From Arenicellales bacterium (GTDB taxonomy: Bacteria; Pseudomonadota; Gammaproteobacteria; Arenicellales; JAJDZL01), in contig OX638343.1 of the NCBI GenBank assembly GCA_951813075.1, positions 924,149 through 988,148 on the forward strand: a DNA stretch of 64,000 bases, given 5' to 3'. The notes under the pieces were generated by a model, which was not told where the DNA came from, did no database searches, and saw only the letters and a list, made by a program, of their open reading frames with translations. Of the stretch, positions 48,131-57,316 are shown piece by piece. The first letter of the stretch is position 1. Each line of letters starts with the position of its first letter. The position numbers and the translations under genes were made by a program.

Positions 48131-49810
48131 ATGAAAACTCAAATTTCAAAAAAATTATTCGTGATATTAAGCATCGCGTTTACCCTTTCACTGAGTGCAC
48201 TACCTGTACATTCACAGAGTGAAGAACGAACTTTATCTGCAGCCCAAGAATGGGTAAAAGGCATTGAAGTTCCCGGTTTAGGTTACCGTTCCTGGGTAAC
48301 CGGCATTCAACCTCCTGTGGAAGAAGAAGTTGAAGAAGCGAAAGGTATTGATGCCTTCGTTGACAAAATCATGACACCGATCAATGCAGTGATTTACAAC
48401 GCTGTATTTTTCTCAGTACCGTTTTTCGGGTCTGATTTGAAACTGGTTGTAGCTTGGTTGGTTGTCGGTGCTGTATTTTGCACCATATATTTCGGGCTGG
48501 TCAATTTCAGAGGATTTTTGCAGGCACTAAGACTCGTCCGGGGAGATTATTCCAATCCCAATGATCATGGTGAGGTATCGCATTTTCAAGCGCTGGCGAC
48601 AGCACTCTCCGGTACAGTCGGTGTTGGTAATATCGGTGCCGTACCTGTATTGATTGTTCTCGGAGGCCCCGGGGCGGTATTTTGGATGATCGTAGCGGGA
48701 TTCTTGGGAATGTCCAGTAAATTCTGTGAATGCACCCTAGGTGTTAAATACCGTAATGAAAATCCAGATGGATCGGTATCTGGCGGGCCGATGTATTCAT
48801 TGAAGAAAGGATTAGCAGAACTTGGAAAACCCGGATTGGGGAAAATCCTTGCTATTTTCTTTTCGATTACGGTGGTGTTTGGTTGCTTGGGTGGCGGCAA
48901 TATGTTTCAAGCAAATCAGGCCTATGTTCAATTCGTGAACATCACCGGTGGAGCTGACAGTTTTCTGGCTGGCAAAGGATGGCTTTTTGGCTTGGTTTTT
49001 GCTATTTTAGTCGGGGTGGTGATCGTCGGTGGAATCAAGAGTATCGCAAAAGTTACCGAAAAAGTCGTACCGTTCATGGCGATACTTTATCTGATAGGTG
49101 CATTGATTGTGCTTTTTATCAATATGGATCGGATTCCAGCTGCAGTCGGAGCCATCTTCGCCAACGCATTCACCCCCGGTGGTGTTACCGGCGGTTTTGT
49201 AGGAGTTTTGATTCTCGGATTCCAACGCGCCGCATTCTCGAACGAAGCCGGTATCGGTTCTGCAGCTATTGCACATTCTGCGGTAAGGACAAAAGAACCC
49301 GTTACAGAAGGACTAGTTTCGTTGCTTGAACCGTTCATTGACACCGTGGTAATTTGTACGATTACAGCATTGGTGATTCTGACTACGGTATATGGGGATC
49401 CATCAATTGCACACCTTTCCGGCGTAGGTCTCACTTCGGAAGCGATGATGAGAACCGTTGCCTGGTTCCCGACTCCGTTGAGTATTGCTGTCGTACTGTT
49501 TGCATTTTCCACGATGATATCTTGGTCTTACTACGGTTTGAAGGGATGGACGTACTGTTTCGGCGAGTCAAAGGCAGCAGACATCAGTTTCAAATTGATT
49601 TTCTGTCTCTTCGTCATTATCGGTTGTTCAATCCCGCTGGCGTCGGTGCTGGACTTCTCGGATGCCATGATCTTCGCGATGGCAATCCCAAATATCTTGG
49701 GGATTTATTTCCTTGCTCCGCTCGTCAAGAAGGAAATGAAATCGTATTTTGCACGGGTGAAGAGTGGTGAAATTGTAAACTACCGAAAATTGAATGCTTC
49801 AAAGAATTAA
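48131..49810 (+). CDS. Sodium:alanine/glycine symporter (AGCS family) with N-terminal signal
   Basis: 559 residues, longer than usual because of an N-terminal extension. Residues 1-29 are a signal peptide (LFVILSIAFTLSLSALPVHS), followed by an acidic, probably periplasmic stretch. The AGCS core has ALSGTVGVGNIGAVPVLIVLGGPGAVFWM, MSSKFCECTLGVKYR, GGGNMFQANQAY and AAFSNEAGIGSAAIAHSAV, with about 11 membrane segments. Transport of small amino acids coupled to Na+ is expected. A perfect hairpin terminator follows. Confidence 0.9.
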   Translation: MKTQISKKLFVILSIAFTLSLSALPVHSQSEERTLSAAQEWVKGIEVPGLGYRSWVTGIQPPVEEEVEEAKGIDAFVDKIMTPINAVIYNAVFFSVPFFGSDLKLVVAWLVVGAVFCTIYFGLVNFRGFLQALRLVRGDYSNPNDHGEVSHFQALATALSGTVGVGNIGAVPVLIVLGGPGAVFWMIVAGFLGMSSKFCECTLGVKYRNENPDGSVSGGPMYSLKKGLAELGKPGLGKILAIFFSITVVFGCLGGGNMFQANQAYVQFVNITGGADSFLAGKGWLFGLVFAILVGVVIVGGIKSIAKVTEKVVPFMAILYLIGALIVLFINMDRIPAAVGAIFANAFTPGGVTGGFVGVLILGFQRAAFSNEAGIGSAAIAHSAVRTKEPVTEGLVSLLEPFIDTVVICTITALVILTTVYGDPSIAHLSGVGLTSEAMMRTVAWFPTPLSIAVVLFAFSTMISWSYYGLKGWTYCFGESKAADISFKLIFCLFVIIGCSIPLASVLDFSDAMIFAMAIPNILGIYFLAPLVKKEMKSYFARVKSGEIVNYRKLNASKN

Positions 49811-49842
49811 ATAAATAATCGATCGAAGCTATCGACATTCTG

Positions 49843-49889
49843 CCCCTGAGTTCATGAATTTGATTCATGACTCAGGGGTAAATTTTTTT
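49843..49889 (+). terminator. Strong Rho-independent terminator after the symporter gene
   Basis: Arms CCCCTGAGTTCATGAAT (49843-49859) and ATTCATGACTCAGGGG (49863-49878) pair with one bulged base, and a TTTTTTT run follows at 49883-49889. The loop is three bases. Confidence 0.92.
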
Positions 49890-50013
49890 GTAACGCTATA
49901 CACCTTTAGGCACTTGCGTCGTCGAAATGACTCAGACTATATTGATCGACAAAATGAATTAAATTCACTCGTCGAATTTCCAATTTCACCAAGCCATTGA
50001 ACAGCATTCCGAC

Positions 50014-50706
50014 ATGAATTCAGAAAACATTAATCAAAATTGGAAAACCGCCTATCGTTCATTCTACTATGCAGGGGCCGAGGAGCCCGACGATATTGTT
50101 CTGAATCCGGCGACAACCGCACTGCTTGTCATAGACATTCAAAATACGTATATGGCCGAGAAGGATTCGGTTGAGGAAACCATGCGTTGGAACCCATTTT
50201 ATCGTCGCATGAATGATGTCGTCATTCCAAATACTGCAGATCTCATCTCAGAGTGCCGCGAAAAAGGTGTGGAAGTCATTTTTGCCAGAATCGCCTGCCA
50301 AAAACAAGATGGAAGAGATCGATCGCTGAGTCAGAAAAAGCCCGGATTCAACTACTTGCTGATACCCAAAGATTCGGACGAAGGACAAGTCGTTCCCGAA
50401 TTATCTCCAAACGATGAGGATATCGTAGTAGTCAAGACCACGGACAGCGCACTTACTGGAACAAACTTACGCCTCACTCTGCGCAACATGGGAATAACTG
50501 ACATCATCGCAACCGGAATTTTTACAGATCAGTGTGTCTCATCAACTGTCAGAAGCCTCGCCGATGAAAGTTTCAATGTCGTTGTTGTCGATGATTGCTG
50601 TGCCGCGGCAACCGATGAATTGCACAGATCTGAACTTGAGATCATCAACATGATTTACTGTCATGTTGTGTCAAAAGAAGAAGTTCTGTCATTTTTTAAG
50701 GATTGA
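50014..50706 (+). CDS. Cysteine hydrolase, isochorismatase superfamily
   Basis: 230 residues. The catalytic triad is visible: Asp41 in LLVIDIQNTYM, Lys141 in DIVVVKTTDSAL and Cys174 in ATGIFTDQCVSSTVRSLAD. The family includes N-carbamoylsarcosine amidase, nicotinamidase, biuret and ureidoacrylate hydrolases, so it breaks an amide or carbamoyl bond. The N-terminal 25 residues (YRSFYYAGAEEPDDI) are longer than in minimal members. It lies in a region with genes for methylated-amine oxidation, which makes a nitrogen-containing substrate plausible. It is divergent to nothing and convergent with the aminotransferase gene. Confidence 0.87.
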   Translation: MNSENINQNWKTAYRSFYYAGAEEPDDIVLNPATTALLVIDIQNTYMAEKDSVEETMRWNPFYRRMNDVVIPNTADLISECREKGVEVIFARIACQKQDGRDRSLSQKKPGFNYLLIPKDSDEGQVVPELSPNDEDIVVVKTTDSALTGTNLRLTLRNMGITDIIATGIFTDQCVSSTVRSLADESFNVVVVDDCCAAATDELHRSELEIINMIYCHVVSKEEVLSFFKD

Positions 50707-50738
50707 ATCAGACTGGATCTTGATTCGCTACGACGGAT

Positions 50739-52019
50739 TCAGGTTTGCGCTATGGATCTGGCTGCAGTCTCAATTGCGGATTCAGTCGCATCGAAATCAT
50801 GTTGTGTCAGCGCCAGACTGATATAGAATTTCCCCGCTAACCGAAGAATCCCATTCTCAATCAATTGAGAGTGGAATTCGGACGCGCACAACTTATCCTC
50901 CACAAGCAGATCACGATAATCACCAACATCCGAATCAACGAATACAACATTGAATACAGTCGGGTGACCAACAACTCGGTGGGGTACACCAACATTGTGC
51001 AAGTGTCTCGTAAGCATCCCCATGACTGTTTCTCCATTTTTACGGAGTTTGTCATAAGTACCCTCACGGCGTAGAATTTCCAAAGTTTTCAATCCGGCAA
51101 CTGAAGCGACGGGGTTACCCGATAGAGTACCGACCATCATGAGCCAATTGCCCGCACCGATAATATTTTTATCAAAGTGCCGCATAATCTCTTCTCGTCC
51201 CGCGATCGCGGCGAGTGGGAAACCCCCACCGATCGTTTTCCCCAACGTGCAAAGATCCGAAACAACCCCTGTTGTTTCCTGTGCTCCTCCATATGCAAAT
51301 CGAAATCCCGTGACAACTTCATCAAAGATCAAAACAATGCCATGTTCATCACTTATAGCTCTCAGTGTCTCCAGAAATCCAGGAACTGCCGGTATCGTAC
51401 GTTGTTGCGGCTCAACGATAATGGCAGCGATCTGATTTCGGTACTCTTCTATTAGTGAAGCTGCAAATTGTGAATCGTTATACGGAGCGATCAGCATTTC
51501 AGCATGTACCGATTCGGGAATTCCGGCGCTGTCTGGTTGAGCGCGCGGAAAGTCGGCTTTAGTTGTGGGAGCCAGACTCATCTGCGCTTCTGAAGACATC
51601 CCGTGATATCCGCCTTCAAATTTCACAATTTTGTCACGTCCAGTGAATGCACGAGCCAGACGCATAGCATACATATCCGCTTCACCACCAGTTGAAACAA
51701 ACCTGACTTGTTCAGCGCATGCAACCGCTTTGCAAATCTCTTCCGCGAGTTGAATGCCATAAACGTTGCTGGTAAAGAATGTGGTTCCAAGTGAAATTTG
51801 TTCTTGGACCACTTCGACCACTTCGGGATGCGCGTGACCGAGCAACATGGGGCCGGAGCCAATCAGGTAGTCGATATATTCGCGACCTTCAATGTCCCAT
51901 ACTCGACTCCCCTTGCCTTTTTTTACGAAGAGAGGCGCACCAAAATTACCATAATCTCCGGCAGGCAACACCTTGTTAGCTCGTGCAACCCAGTCGCCAT
52001 TGTGACGTATATAACCCAT
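50739..52019 (-). CDS. Class III (PLP) aminotransferase, GSA-aminomutase-like
   Basis: 426 residues from ATG 52019 with AAAGGA 10 bases upstream. Fold type I, class III. YIDYLIGSGPMLLGHAHPEV is at the N-terminus and STGGEADMYAMRLARAFTGR contacts the phosphate. FEGGYHGMSSEAQM is typical of glutamate-1-semialdehyde aminomutase-like enzymes. FDEVVTGFR precedes the PLP Lys in TLGKTIGGGFPLAAIAG. Members in catabolic operons transaminate beta-amino acids or others. It faces the cysteine hydrolase gene and follows the MDR dehydrogenase on the same strand. Confidence 0.88.
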   Translation of the reverse strand: MGYIRHNGDWVARANKVLPAGDYGNFGAPLFVKKGKGSRVWDIEGREYIDYLIGSGPMLLGHAHPEVVEVVQEQISLGTTFFTSNVYGIQLAEEICKAVACAEQVRFVSTGGEADMYAMRLARAFTGRDKIVKFEGGYHGMSSEAQMSLAPTTKADFPRAQPDSAGIPESVHAEMLIAPYNDSQFAASLIEEYRNQIAAIIVEPQQRTIPAVPGFLETLRAISDEHGIVLIFDEVVTGFRFAYGGAQETTGVVSDLCTLGKTIGGGFPLAAIAGREEIMRHFDKNIIGAGNWLMMVGTLSGNPVASVAGLKTLEILRREGTYDKLRKNGETVMGMLTRHLHNVGVPHRVVGHPTVFNVVFVDSDVGDYRDLLVEDKLCASEFHSQLIENGILRLAGKFYISLALTQHDFDATESAIETAARSIAQT

Positions 52020-52197
52020 CTTGATTTTCCTTTATCCTAAGAATCCAACCCGAATAAATGGTGCTCGAACTGCCAAAGTCATATCCCACCGCGGACTACA
52101 CAACATTTAATGAGTAAAGCATTCCGTCCCGGGAAGCCACTCGAACAAGTATTACCATTGCGGAGGGTTGCTGAGTAGTCCATCGATTGTGCTGGAC

Positions 52198-53298
52198 CTA
52201 CATCGTAACCACGATATTACCGATATGCTCCTTTGAAATGAATGCTGTCTGAGCTTCGCGAAGCTCTTCAAGCGAGTATTCCGCAGCAAGAATCGGATTG
52301 ATTTCCTTGCGCTGAATATAACCGACAAGATCGGCAAACACTCCAGGTGGTGGAACAGTCATACCATGAAATGTCAAATCCTTCAGATACAAATCGCGCA
52401 GATCAAGCGGTACAACAGGTCCCGCAATCGCACCTGAGACGACATAACGTCCTCCTCTCTCCAACACACTGATCAGTTTCGGCCAGTTGTTCTCACCGCC
52501 TACGATATCCGCGACTACAGAAACAGTTTCAACTCCAGTAGCGAGTTTCACAGCGCCATTCAGATTCTTGCAATTTCTCGGTAGCAATACATCCGGTGCG
52601 ACAGTGCGACGCAAATCATCGTGTTTCTGCTCACTCGCGAGCGCAATCGTCTGTGCACCTCGTCGTTTGGCAAGCTGAATCAGTGCAGAGCCCACTCCGC
52701 CAGACGCTCCGGTTATCAAGATACAATCATTGGCACCCACATCGGCTCGATTAAGCATGCCCTCCGCAGTCATGCTGGATGTCGCAAATGTCGCGAGTTG
52801 AGCATGATTTAGATCACTCTCAATCGGATGTACATTTTTCCAATGCACTGCGACGTAATCAGCAAACCCACCGTTGCTCTCAGACCCAAAGTATCCGCAC
52901 TTGTTTCGATTGTAGGGGTCGTTCCAGTCGCGCAGCCATGAATCGATCAGAACACGCTTTCCAACCAATCCAGCATCAGCTTCACTACTAACCTGCTCGA
53001 CAATACCACACACATCCGCGCCTTGGATTCTGGGAAACTTCAACGACATGCCACCCCAAGTGGCATCTTCGGAATTTATCGAGTCATCCGAATGCTCTGT
53101 TGTTGCACCGGTGACTTCCTTCGAATACCAGCCGGTACGTGTATTGACATCGGTGTTATTCAATCCACAGGCCTTGACCTTGATCAGAACTTCGGAATTG
53201 GCAAACTCAGGAATTGGCCAGTCAGTTCGGAACGACAATTTGTCCAATCCGCCGTGACCCGTTAGAACAAATGCCCGCATGGTGTTCTTATTTTCCAT
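52198..53298 (-). CDS. Medium-chain (MDR) zinc-free alcohol dehydrogenase/quinone reductase-like
   Basis: 366 residues. The N-terminal catalytic domain has VKACGLNNTDVNTRTGWYSK and PRIQGADVCGIVEQVSS. The Rossmann domain has ILITGASGGVGSALIQLAKRRGA. VVADIVGGENNWPKLISVL and GGRYVVSGAIAGPVVPLDLRDLYLKDLTFHG follow. The classic zinc ligands are not obvious; an NNTDVNTRTG stretch replaces the C-x-x-D zinc site. It shares its start with the end of the flavoprotein gene (1-base overlap), so they are translationally coupled. Substrate unknown. Confidence 0.87.
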   Translation of the reverse strand: MENKNTMRAFVLTGHGGLDKLSFRTDWPIPEFANSEVLIKVKACGLNNTDVNTRTGWYSKEVTGATTEHSDDSINSEDATWGGMSLKFPRIQGADVCGIVEQVSSEADAGLVGKRVLIDSWLRDWNDPYNRNKCGYFGSESNGGFADYVAVHWKNVHPIESDLNHAQLATFATSSMTAEGMLNRADVGANDCILITGASGGVGSALIQLAKRRGAQTIALASEQKHDDLRRTVAPDVLLPRNCKNLNGAVKLATGVETVSVVADIVGGENNWPKLISVLERGGRYVVSGAIAGPVVPLDLRDLYLKDLTFHGMTVPPPGVFADLVGYIQRKEINPILAAEYSLEELREAQTAFISKEHIGNIVVTM

Positions 53299-55745
53299 CA
53301 GACTACCTGTATTTGAAGTTTGTTCCGCGCTGAATCATAAGCAGGTCCACTCAGCAATCGGGCATCTCTTCGCTTGTTTTGAATTAGCACAGTTAGCGGA
53401 GCGGGTGAATCAATTGCTTCGGGTTCAAGATAGGCGAAGGCTAGTATTGTCCGCGTAGTGTGACTGTATGCAATCGACGTGACAGATCCGATAGCCCGGT
53501 CGCCGCGTAACACGGCTTCACCACCATGTCCATCTGAATCACCATCCGCGTCAACCTCCAAATAGACACACTTCCACCGCAAATTATTGTCGAGACTGCT
53601 GACAGTCGCTTCTTTCCCGATGAACCTTCTATCAAAATCTACAAATTGCAGTACATTAGCTTCAGCAACAGTAACTTCATTTGTCAGTTCGGCTGCGCCT
53701 TTGAACGCTTTTTCCAATCGTAGGACATTCATTGCATATGAGCCATAATCGACTATCCCAAATTGACGACCTGATGCTGCTATAACATCATAAATCGGTA
53801 ACGCCGCTTGTTTTGGCATATGCAATTCCCAGCCGAGTTCGCCAGCGTAGGACATTCGCATCGCCAACGCATTATAACCGGCAATTTCGATCGGCTTGGT
53901 CGTGAACCAGGGAAATTCCGAGTTCTTCGAAGTCGCGGAAAGGCACCCTTTCAGAACATCTCGAGCTCGAGGCCCATTCAGCGCTAAAGCCGACCAGGTT
54001 TCAGTACGATTTTCCCAACGAACGCGTTCTGTTGTTCGATATCTGGCAAGATGATCAAGCAGTCTACGCTCGTAGAAGACTGCACAAATCAGATAATAGT
54101 TTTCGTGGTTCAATCTCGCAATGACTACTTCAAGTTCAATTCGCCCACCCCGATTCAAGAAATATGATAGCGTTATTCCACCATCGCGACGCGGCATGCG
54201 ATTGGTCGACAATCCATCAAGGAAGTCCGCAGCATCAACTCCAGTCACCAAGACTTTCGCAAATGCTGAAATATCCATGATACCTGCTCGATTACGGACA
54301 CCATACACTTCCTCACAGACAATCTCATGAACTGGTGTGCGTCGAAATGAATAATGGTCGCATTGGGAAACTCCGTTTCGTGAAAACCAACGTGGCCGTT
54401 CATGGCCGCTTACCTCTTCAAAGACGGCACCCTTTTCCTTTAGGCGGTCGTACAAAGGGGAACAGATGACCGGTCGCCCCGCCAGTCGATTGTAATGAGG
54501 AAATGGGATTTCGTGTCGCAACTCAAAGTCTTCTTTTGCCTTTACAATCTGCCAGTTTTTGACTGCATAGGCACCGAATCTTCGTGGATCAAATTCGCGC
54601 ATTGAGATATCTGCTGACCCATGCACGATCCACTGCGCCAATGCTCGCGTCAGTCCTGGTCCCCATCCAATTCCGATTTGCGTCCCGCAACAACACCAAT
54701 AGTTCGGCGTGCCAGCCACCGGACCGATAAGAGGATTGCCATCTGGCGGGTGGCTGATCGCGCCATGTACAACACGACGTATTCCCAGATTTGCTAAAAC
54801 CGGCATACGATCCATGGCTTGTTCCAGCCAAGGCATAATTCGATCATAATCCGGTGCAAATAGCTCATGCTCCGCTTCCCACGGACAATAATCTTCCCAA
54901 ACTGATCTCGAACTGGTCTTTTCGTAGATACCGATCAACCCCGCCTTCTGCTCCATTCGTATATAGCCAGACACACGTCGGTCGTCTCGTACAACGGGTA
55001 GTTCATCGTCAAGATCGAGAAACTGCTCAACTGGATCCGTAACGAAGTAATGGTGCGTCATCGATGTCATGGGTAGCTGCAAATTGTTCCATTCACCAAT
55101 CTGCCGCGCATATGTACCAGCCGCATTGACTACGTGCTCGCATGCGATCGATCCGAATTGTGTTTCTACGCGCCACTCACGATTGGCATTCGTCGAAATG
55201 TTGGTGACGCGACATCGTTGGACCACTCGGATACCCAAATTTCTGGCGCCGGTAGCCAATGCCTGTGTAACCCCGTAGGGGTCTACATGCCCATCGTCGG
55301 GCGTATGCAGAGCTCCAAGGACGCCATCTAGGTTGTAGAACGGATGGAGCTTTTTGATGTGATCTGGGTCAACCATCTCAATACGAAAACCTAGCGAGCG
55401 ACCAACCGACAAGCTATAGCGTAGCCAATCCATCTCATCTTCTGTATAGGCGATTCGCAACGACCCACAACCGTGCCAGCCGGTTGACACTCCTGTCTCA
55501 CTTTCTAGCTCGTCCGAATACAATCCGATGTTGTAGTCTACACATCGCCCGAGGCTTACTGAGCTGATTGACTGGGTAATCTGCCCTGCGGCGTGCCAGG
55601 TACTGCCAGAGGTCAATTCGGACTTCTCGAGAAGTATTACGTCATGCATCCCTTCGTGCGCCAGATGATAAGCAAGCCCACATCCCATGATTCCACCACC
55701 GATAATCACTGTCTGCGCATGCGTTGGTAGCATTTGCTCGTTCAT
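53298..55745 (-). CDS. FAD-dependent dimethylglycine/sarcosine dehydrogenase-like protein with GcvT domains
   Basis: 815 residues. The N-terminal DAO domain binds FAD (VIIGGGIMGCGLAYHLAHEG). The His51 in SGSTWHAAG matches the covalent flavin attachment of dimethylglycine and sarcosine dehydrogenases. A FAO-type linker follows. The aminomethyltransferase GCV_T domain begins near residue 430 (SFRRTPVHEIVCEEVYGVRNRAGIMD) and has MRMSYAGELGWELHMP and GSYAMNVLRLEKAF. A GCV_T_C tail ends the protein. The family demethylates N-methyl amino acids and passes the one-carbon unit to tetrahydrofolate. Substrate is not determined here. Confidence 0.9.
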   Translation of the reverse strand: MNEQMLPTHAQTVIIGGGIMGCGLAYHLAHEGMHDVILLEKSELTSGSTWHAAGQITQSISSVSLGRCVDYNIGLYSDELESETGVSTGWHGCGSLRIAYTEDEMDWLRYSLSVGRSLGFRIEMVDPDHIKKLHPFYNLDGVLGALHTPDDGHVDPYGVTQALATGARNLGIRVVQRCRVTNISTNANREWRVETQFGSIACEHVVNAAGTYARQIGEWNNLQLPMTSMTHHYFVTDPVEQFLDLDDELPVVRDDRRVSGYIRMEQKAGLIGIYEKTSSRSVWEDYCPWEAEHELFAPDYDRIMPWLEQAMDRMPVLANLGIRRVVHGAISHPPDGNPLIGPVAGTPNYWCCCGTQIGIGWGPGLTRALAQWIVHGSADISMREFDPRRFGAYAVKNWQIVKAKEDFELRHEIPFPHYNRLAGRPVICSPLYDRLKEKGAVFEEVSGHERPRWFSRNGVSQCDHYSFRRTPVHEIVCEEVYGVRNRAGIMDISAFAKVLVTGVDAADFLDGLSTNRMPRRDGGITLSYFLNRGGRIELEVVIARLNHENYYLICAVFYERRLLDHLARYRTTERVRWENRTETWSALALNGPRARDVLKGCLSATSKNSEFPWFTTKPIEIAGYNALAMRMSYAGELGWELHMPKQAALPIYDVIAASGRQFGIVDYGSYAMNVLRLEKAFKGAAELTNEVTVAEANVLQFVDFDRRFIGKEATVSSLDNNLRWKCVYLEVDADGDSDGHGGEAVLRGDRAIGSVTSIAYSHTTRTILAFAYLEPEAIDSPAPLTVLIQNKRRDARLLSGPAYDSARNKLQIQVV

Positions 55746-56133
55746 TAAACTCTCCCATCCCTACATAATTCAACGAAATATGATGGTACGTAACTTCTGA
55801 TTTTTGCAATGGATAATATAATTGTTTTGAACTTTGCTACCACACACTCTTACCAATGGAAATCGCCGCAACCGATGCGCTTGCCAAGATTGAATGGCTG
55901 TGTACAATTGGAATTCCAGACAGTCCGATATCACTCATACGTACCGACTCAAAATAGGGAATCTCAGCTGCTGTGAAAACACCGGTATCTGTCTTGTTTT
56001 CCATCCCAAAAGTTGAACAAATGGCAACGTCTCTATCGCTCGTGTTCGTCCAAGCCGAACCCGAATTTATCGGGCATGTTGAACAATTCCGTTCTCCACA
56101 TTCCAAGCGTCGCGAGTACGTGGAACTCCCAGT
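55746..56133. other. Divergent gap between flavoprotein and Rieske oxygenase genes
   Basis: 388 bp. Two short plus-strand frames (55856-55957, then one ending 56137) and a minus-strand frame overlapping the Rieske N-terminus are open. None is recognised, and none has a good start site. The region should contain promoters for both flanking genes. Confidence 0.4.
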
Positions 56134-57237
56134 ATGACTGATGCCCCGGTTTACGCGCTTGATCCAAGTTACTATTCGGATCCTAAAATTTTCGAGACGG
56201 AATTCAAACAACTCTTTACTTCAACCTGGCAATTTGCCGGGCATGCCAGCCAACTTGTGCAAACCGGGGATTACTTCGCATTCGAGCTTTTTGGGGAAGG
56301 CTTTTTCTGCGTAAAAGGAGAAGACGGGCAAATCCGTACGTTTTACAACGTCTGCCAGCATCGGGCGCATCCACTTGTCAACGGTTGTGGTTCAGCGAGC
56401 AAACTCACGTGCCCATATCACGCTTGGACTTACGACTTAAAAGGACAACTTGAATTTGGACCGAATTTGAAGTCGGTAGAAGCGATTGACTGCAGAAAGA
56501 TTCGGCTCACTGAGGTTAAAACCGAAGTTTTTCTCAATTTCATATTTATAAACATGGACCTGGAAAGCAATTCCATGGACCAGTGGTTTCCGGGTGTACG
56601 CGATGAGATTGAACAGTTTTTATCTGATTGGTCAAGTCTGGCACCGGTCGAGTGGATTGAAATCAACGAAAATTGTAATTGGAAAGTGTCGGTTGAGAAT
56701 TACTCCGAATGTTATCACTGTGCATTGAATCATCCGAGTTTCGCGACCGGCGTGATCAAACCAAACACCTACGATATTCGACCCCAAGGATACTGCTTGC
56801 GACATACTACGGAAGCAAGAACTGGTAAGTCGATGTCCTATCCAGTTAACAAATCTATACCCCATGCCAATGAATATTCCAGTTGGTACTTGTGGCCAAT
56901 GTTCTCCTTTCAGGTGTATCCTGGACAAGTGTTGAACACCTATCATTGGCGACCCGTCGATTCCGAAAAAGTCGTAGTCTGGCGCGGTTGGTATACGAAA
57001 GACGGCGAAAAAAATGAAACAATCCACCAACTCGCGATCCAAGATCGAAAAACGACGGTTGCAGAAGATATTCGATTGGTTGAATCAGTACACCGTGGAT
57101 TAAAATCCCGCGGCTACTCCCCGGGGCCACTGGTGATCGATCCAAAATTCGGTGTCAACTCTGAGCATTCGATTGCTACCCTTCACAGCTGGATGCGAGA
57201 GTTTTTCAAGGGTCAAGGCTACTCCGATCAGTACTGA
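56134..57237 (+). CDS. CntA-like Rieske non-haem iron oxygenase, alpha subunit
   Basis: 367 residues. The Rieske [2Fe-2S] site is C74-x-H76 ... C93-x2-H96 (NVCQHRAHP and LTCPYHAW). The mononuclear iron site is SECYHCALNH with His195 and His200, and Glu192 three residues before the first His. That spacing (E-x2-H-x4-H) matches carnitine and glycine-betaine monooxygenases such as CntA. An Asp in TVAEDIRLVES supplies the third ligand. It would hydroxylate or demethylate quaternary amines, using electrons from a reductase that is not encoded next door. Divergent to the dimethylglycine-type dehydrogenase. Confidence 0.88.
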   Translation: MTDAPVYALDPSYYSDPKIFETEFKQLFTSTWQFAGHASQLVQTGDYFAFELFGEGFFCVKGEDGQIRTFYNVCQHRAHPLVNGCGSASKLTCPYHAWTYDLKGQLEFGPNLKSVEAIDCRKIRLTEVKTEVFLNFIFINMDLESNSMDQWFPGVRDEIEQFLSDWSSLAPVEWIEINENCNWKVSVENYSECYHCALNHPSFATGVIKPNTYDIRPQGYCLRHTTEARTGKSMSYPVNKSIPHANEYSSWYLWPMFSFQVYPGQVLNTYHWRPVDSEKVVVWRGWYTKDGEKNETIHQLAIQDRKTTVAEDIRLVESVHRGLKSRGYSPGPLVIDPKFGVNSEHSIATLHSWMREFFKGQGYSDQY

Positions 57238-57316
57238 CTGCAGTCTACCCGGTCCTCTGATCAGTCACTCCTTTGCGGTCAGAGAAATCGGTCTTGATTC
57301 CGTGGCAATTGTTCAA

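Noticed and set aside
48131-48300. Glycine riboswitch upstream of the symporter
   Set aside because: Only 42 bp separate it from the stress-protein gene, which is too short for the tandem glycine aptamers.
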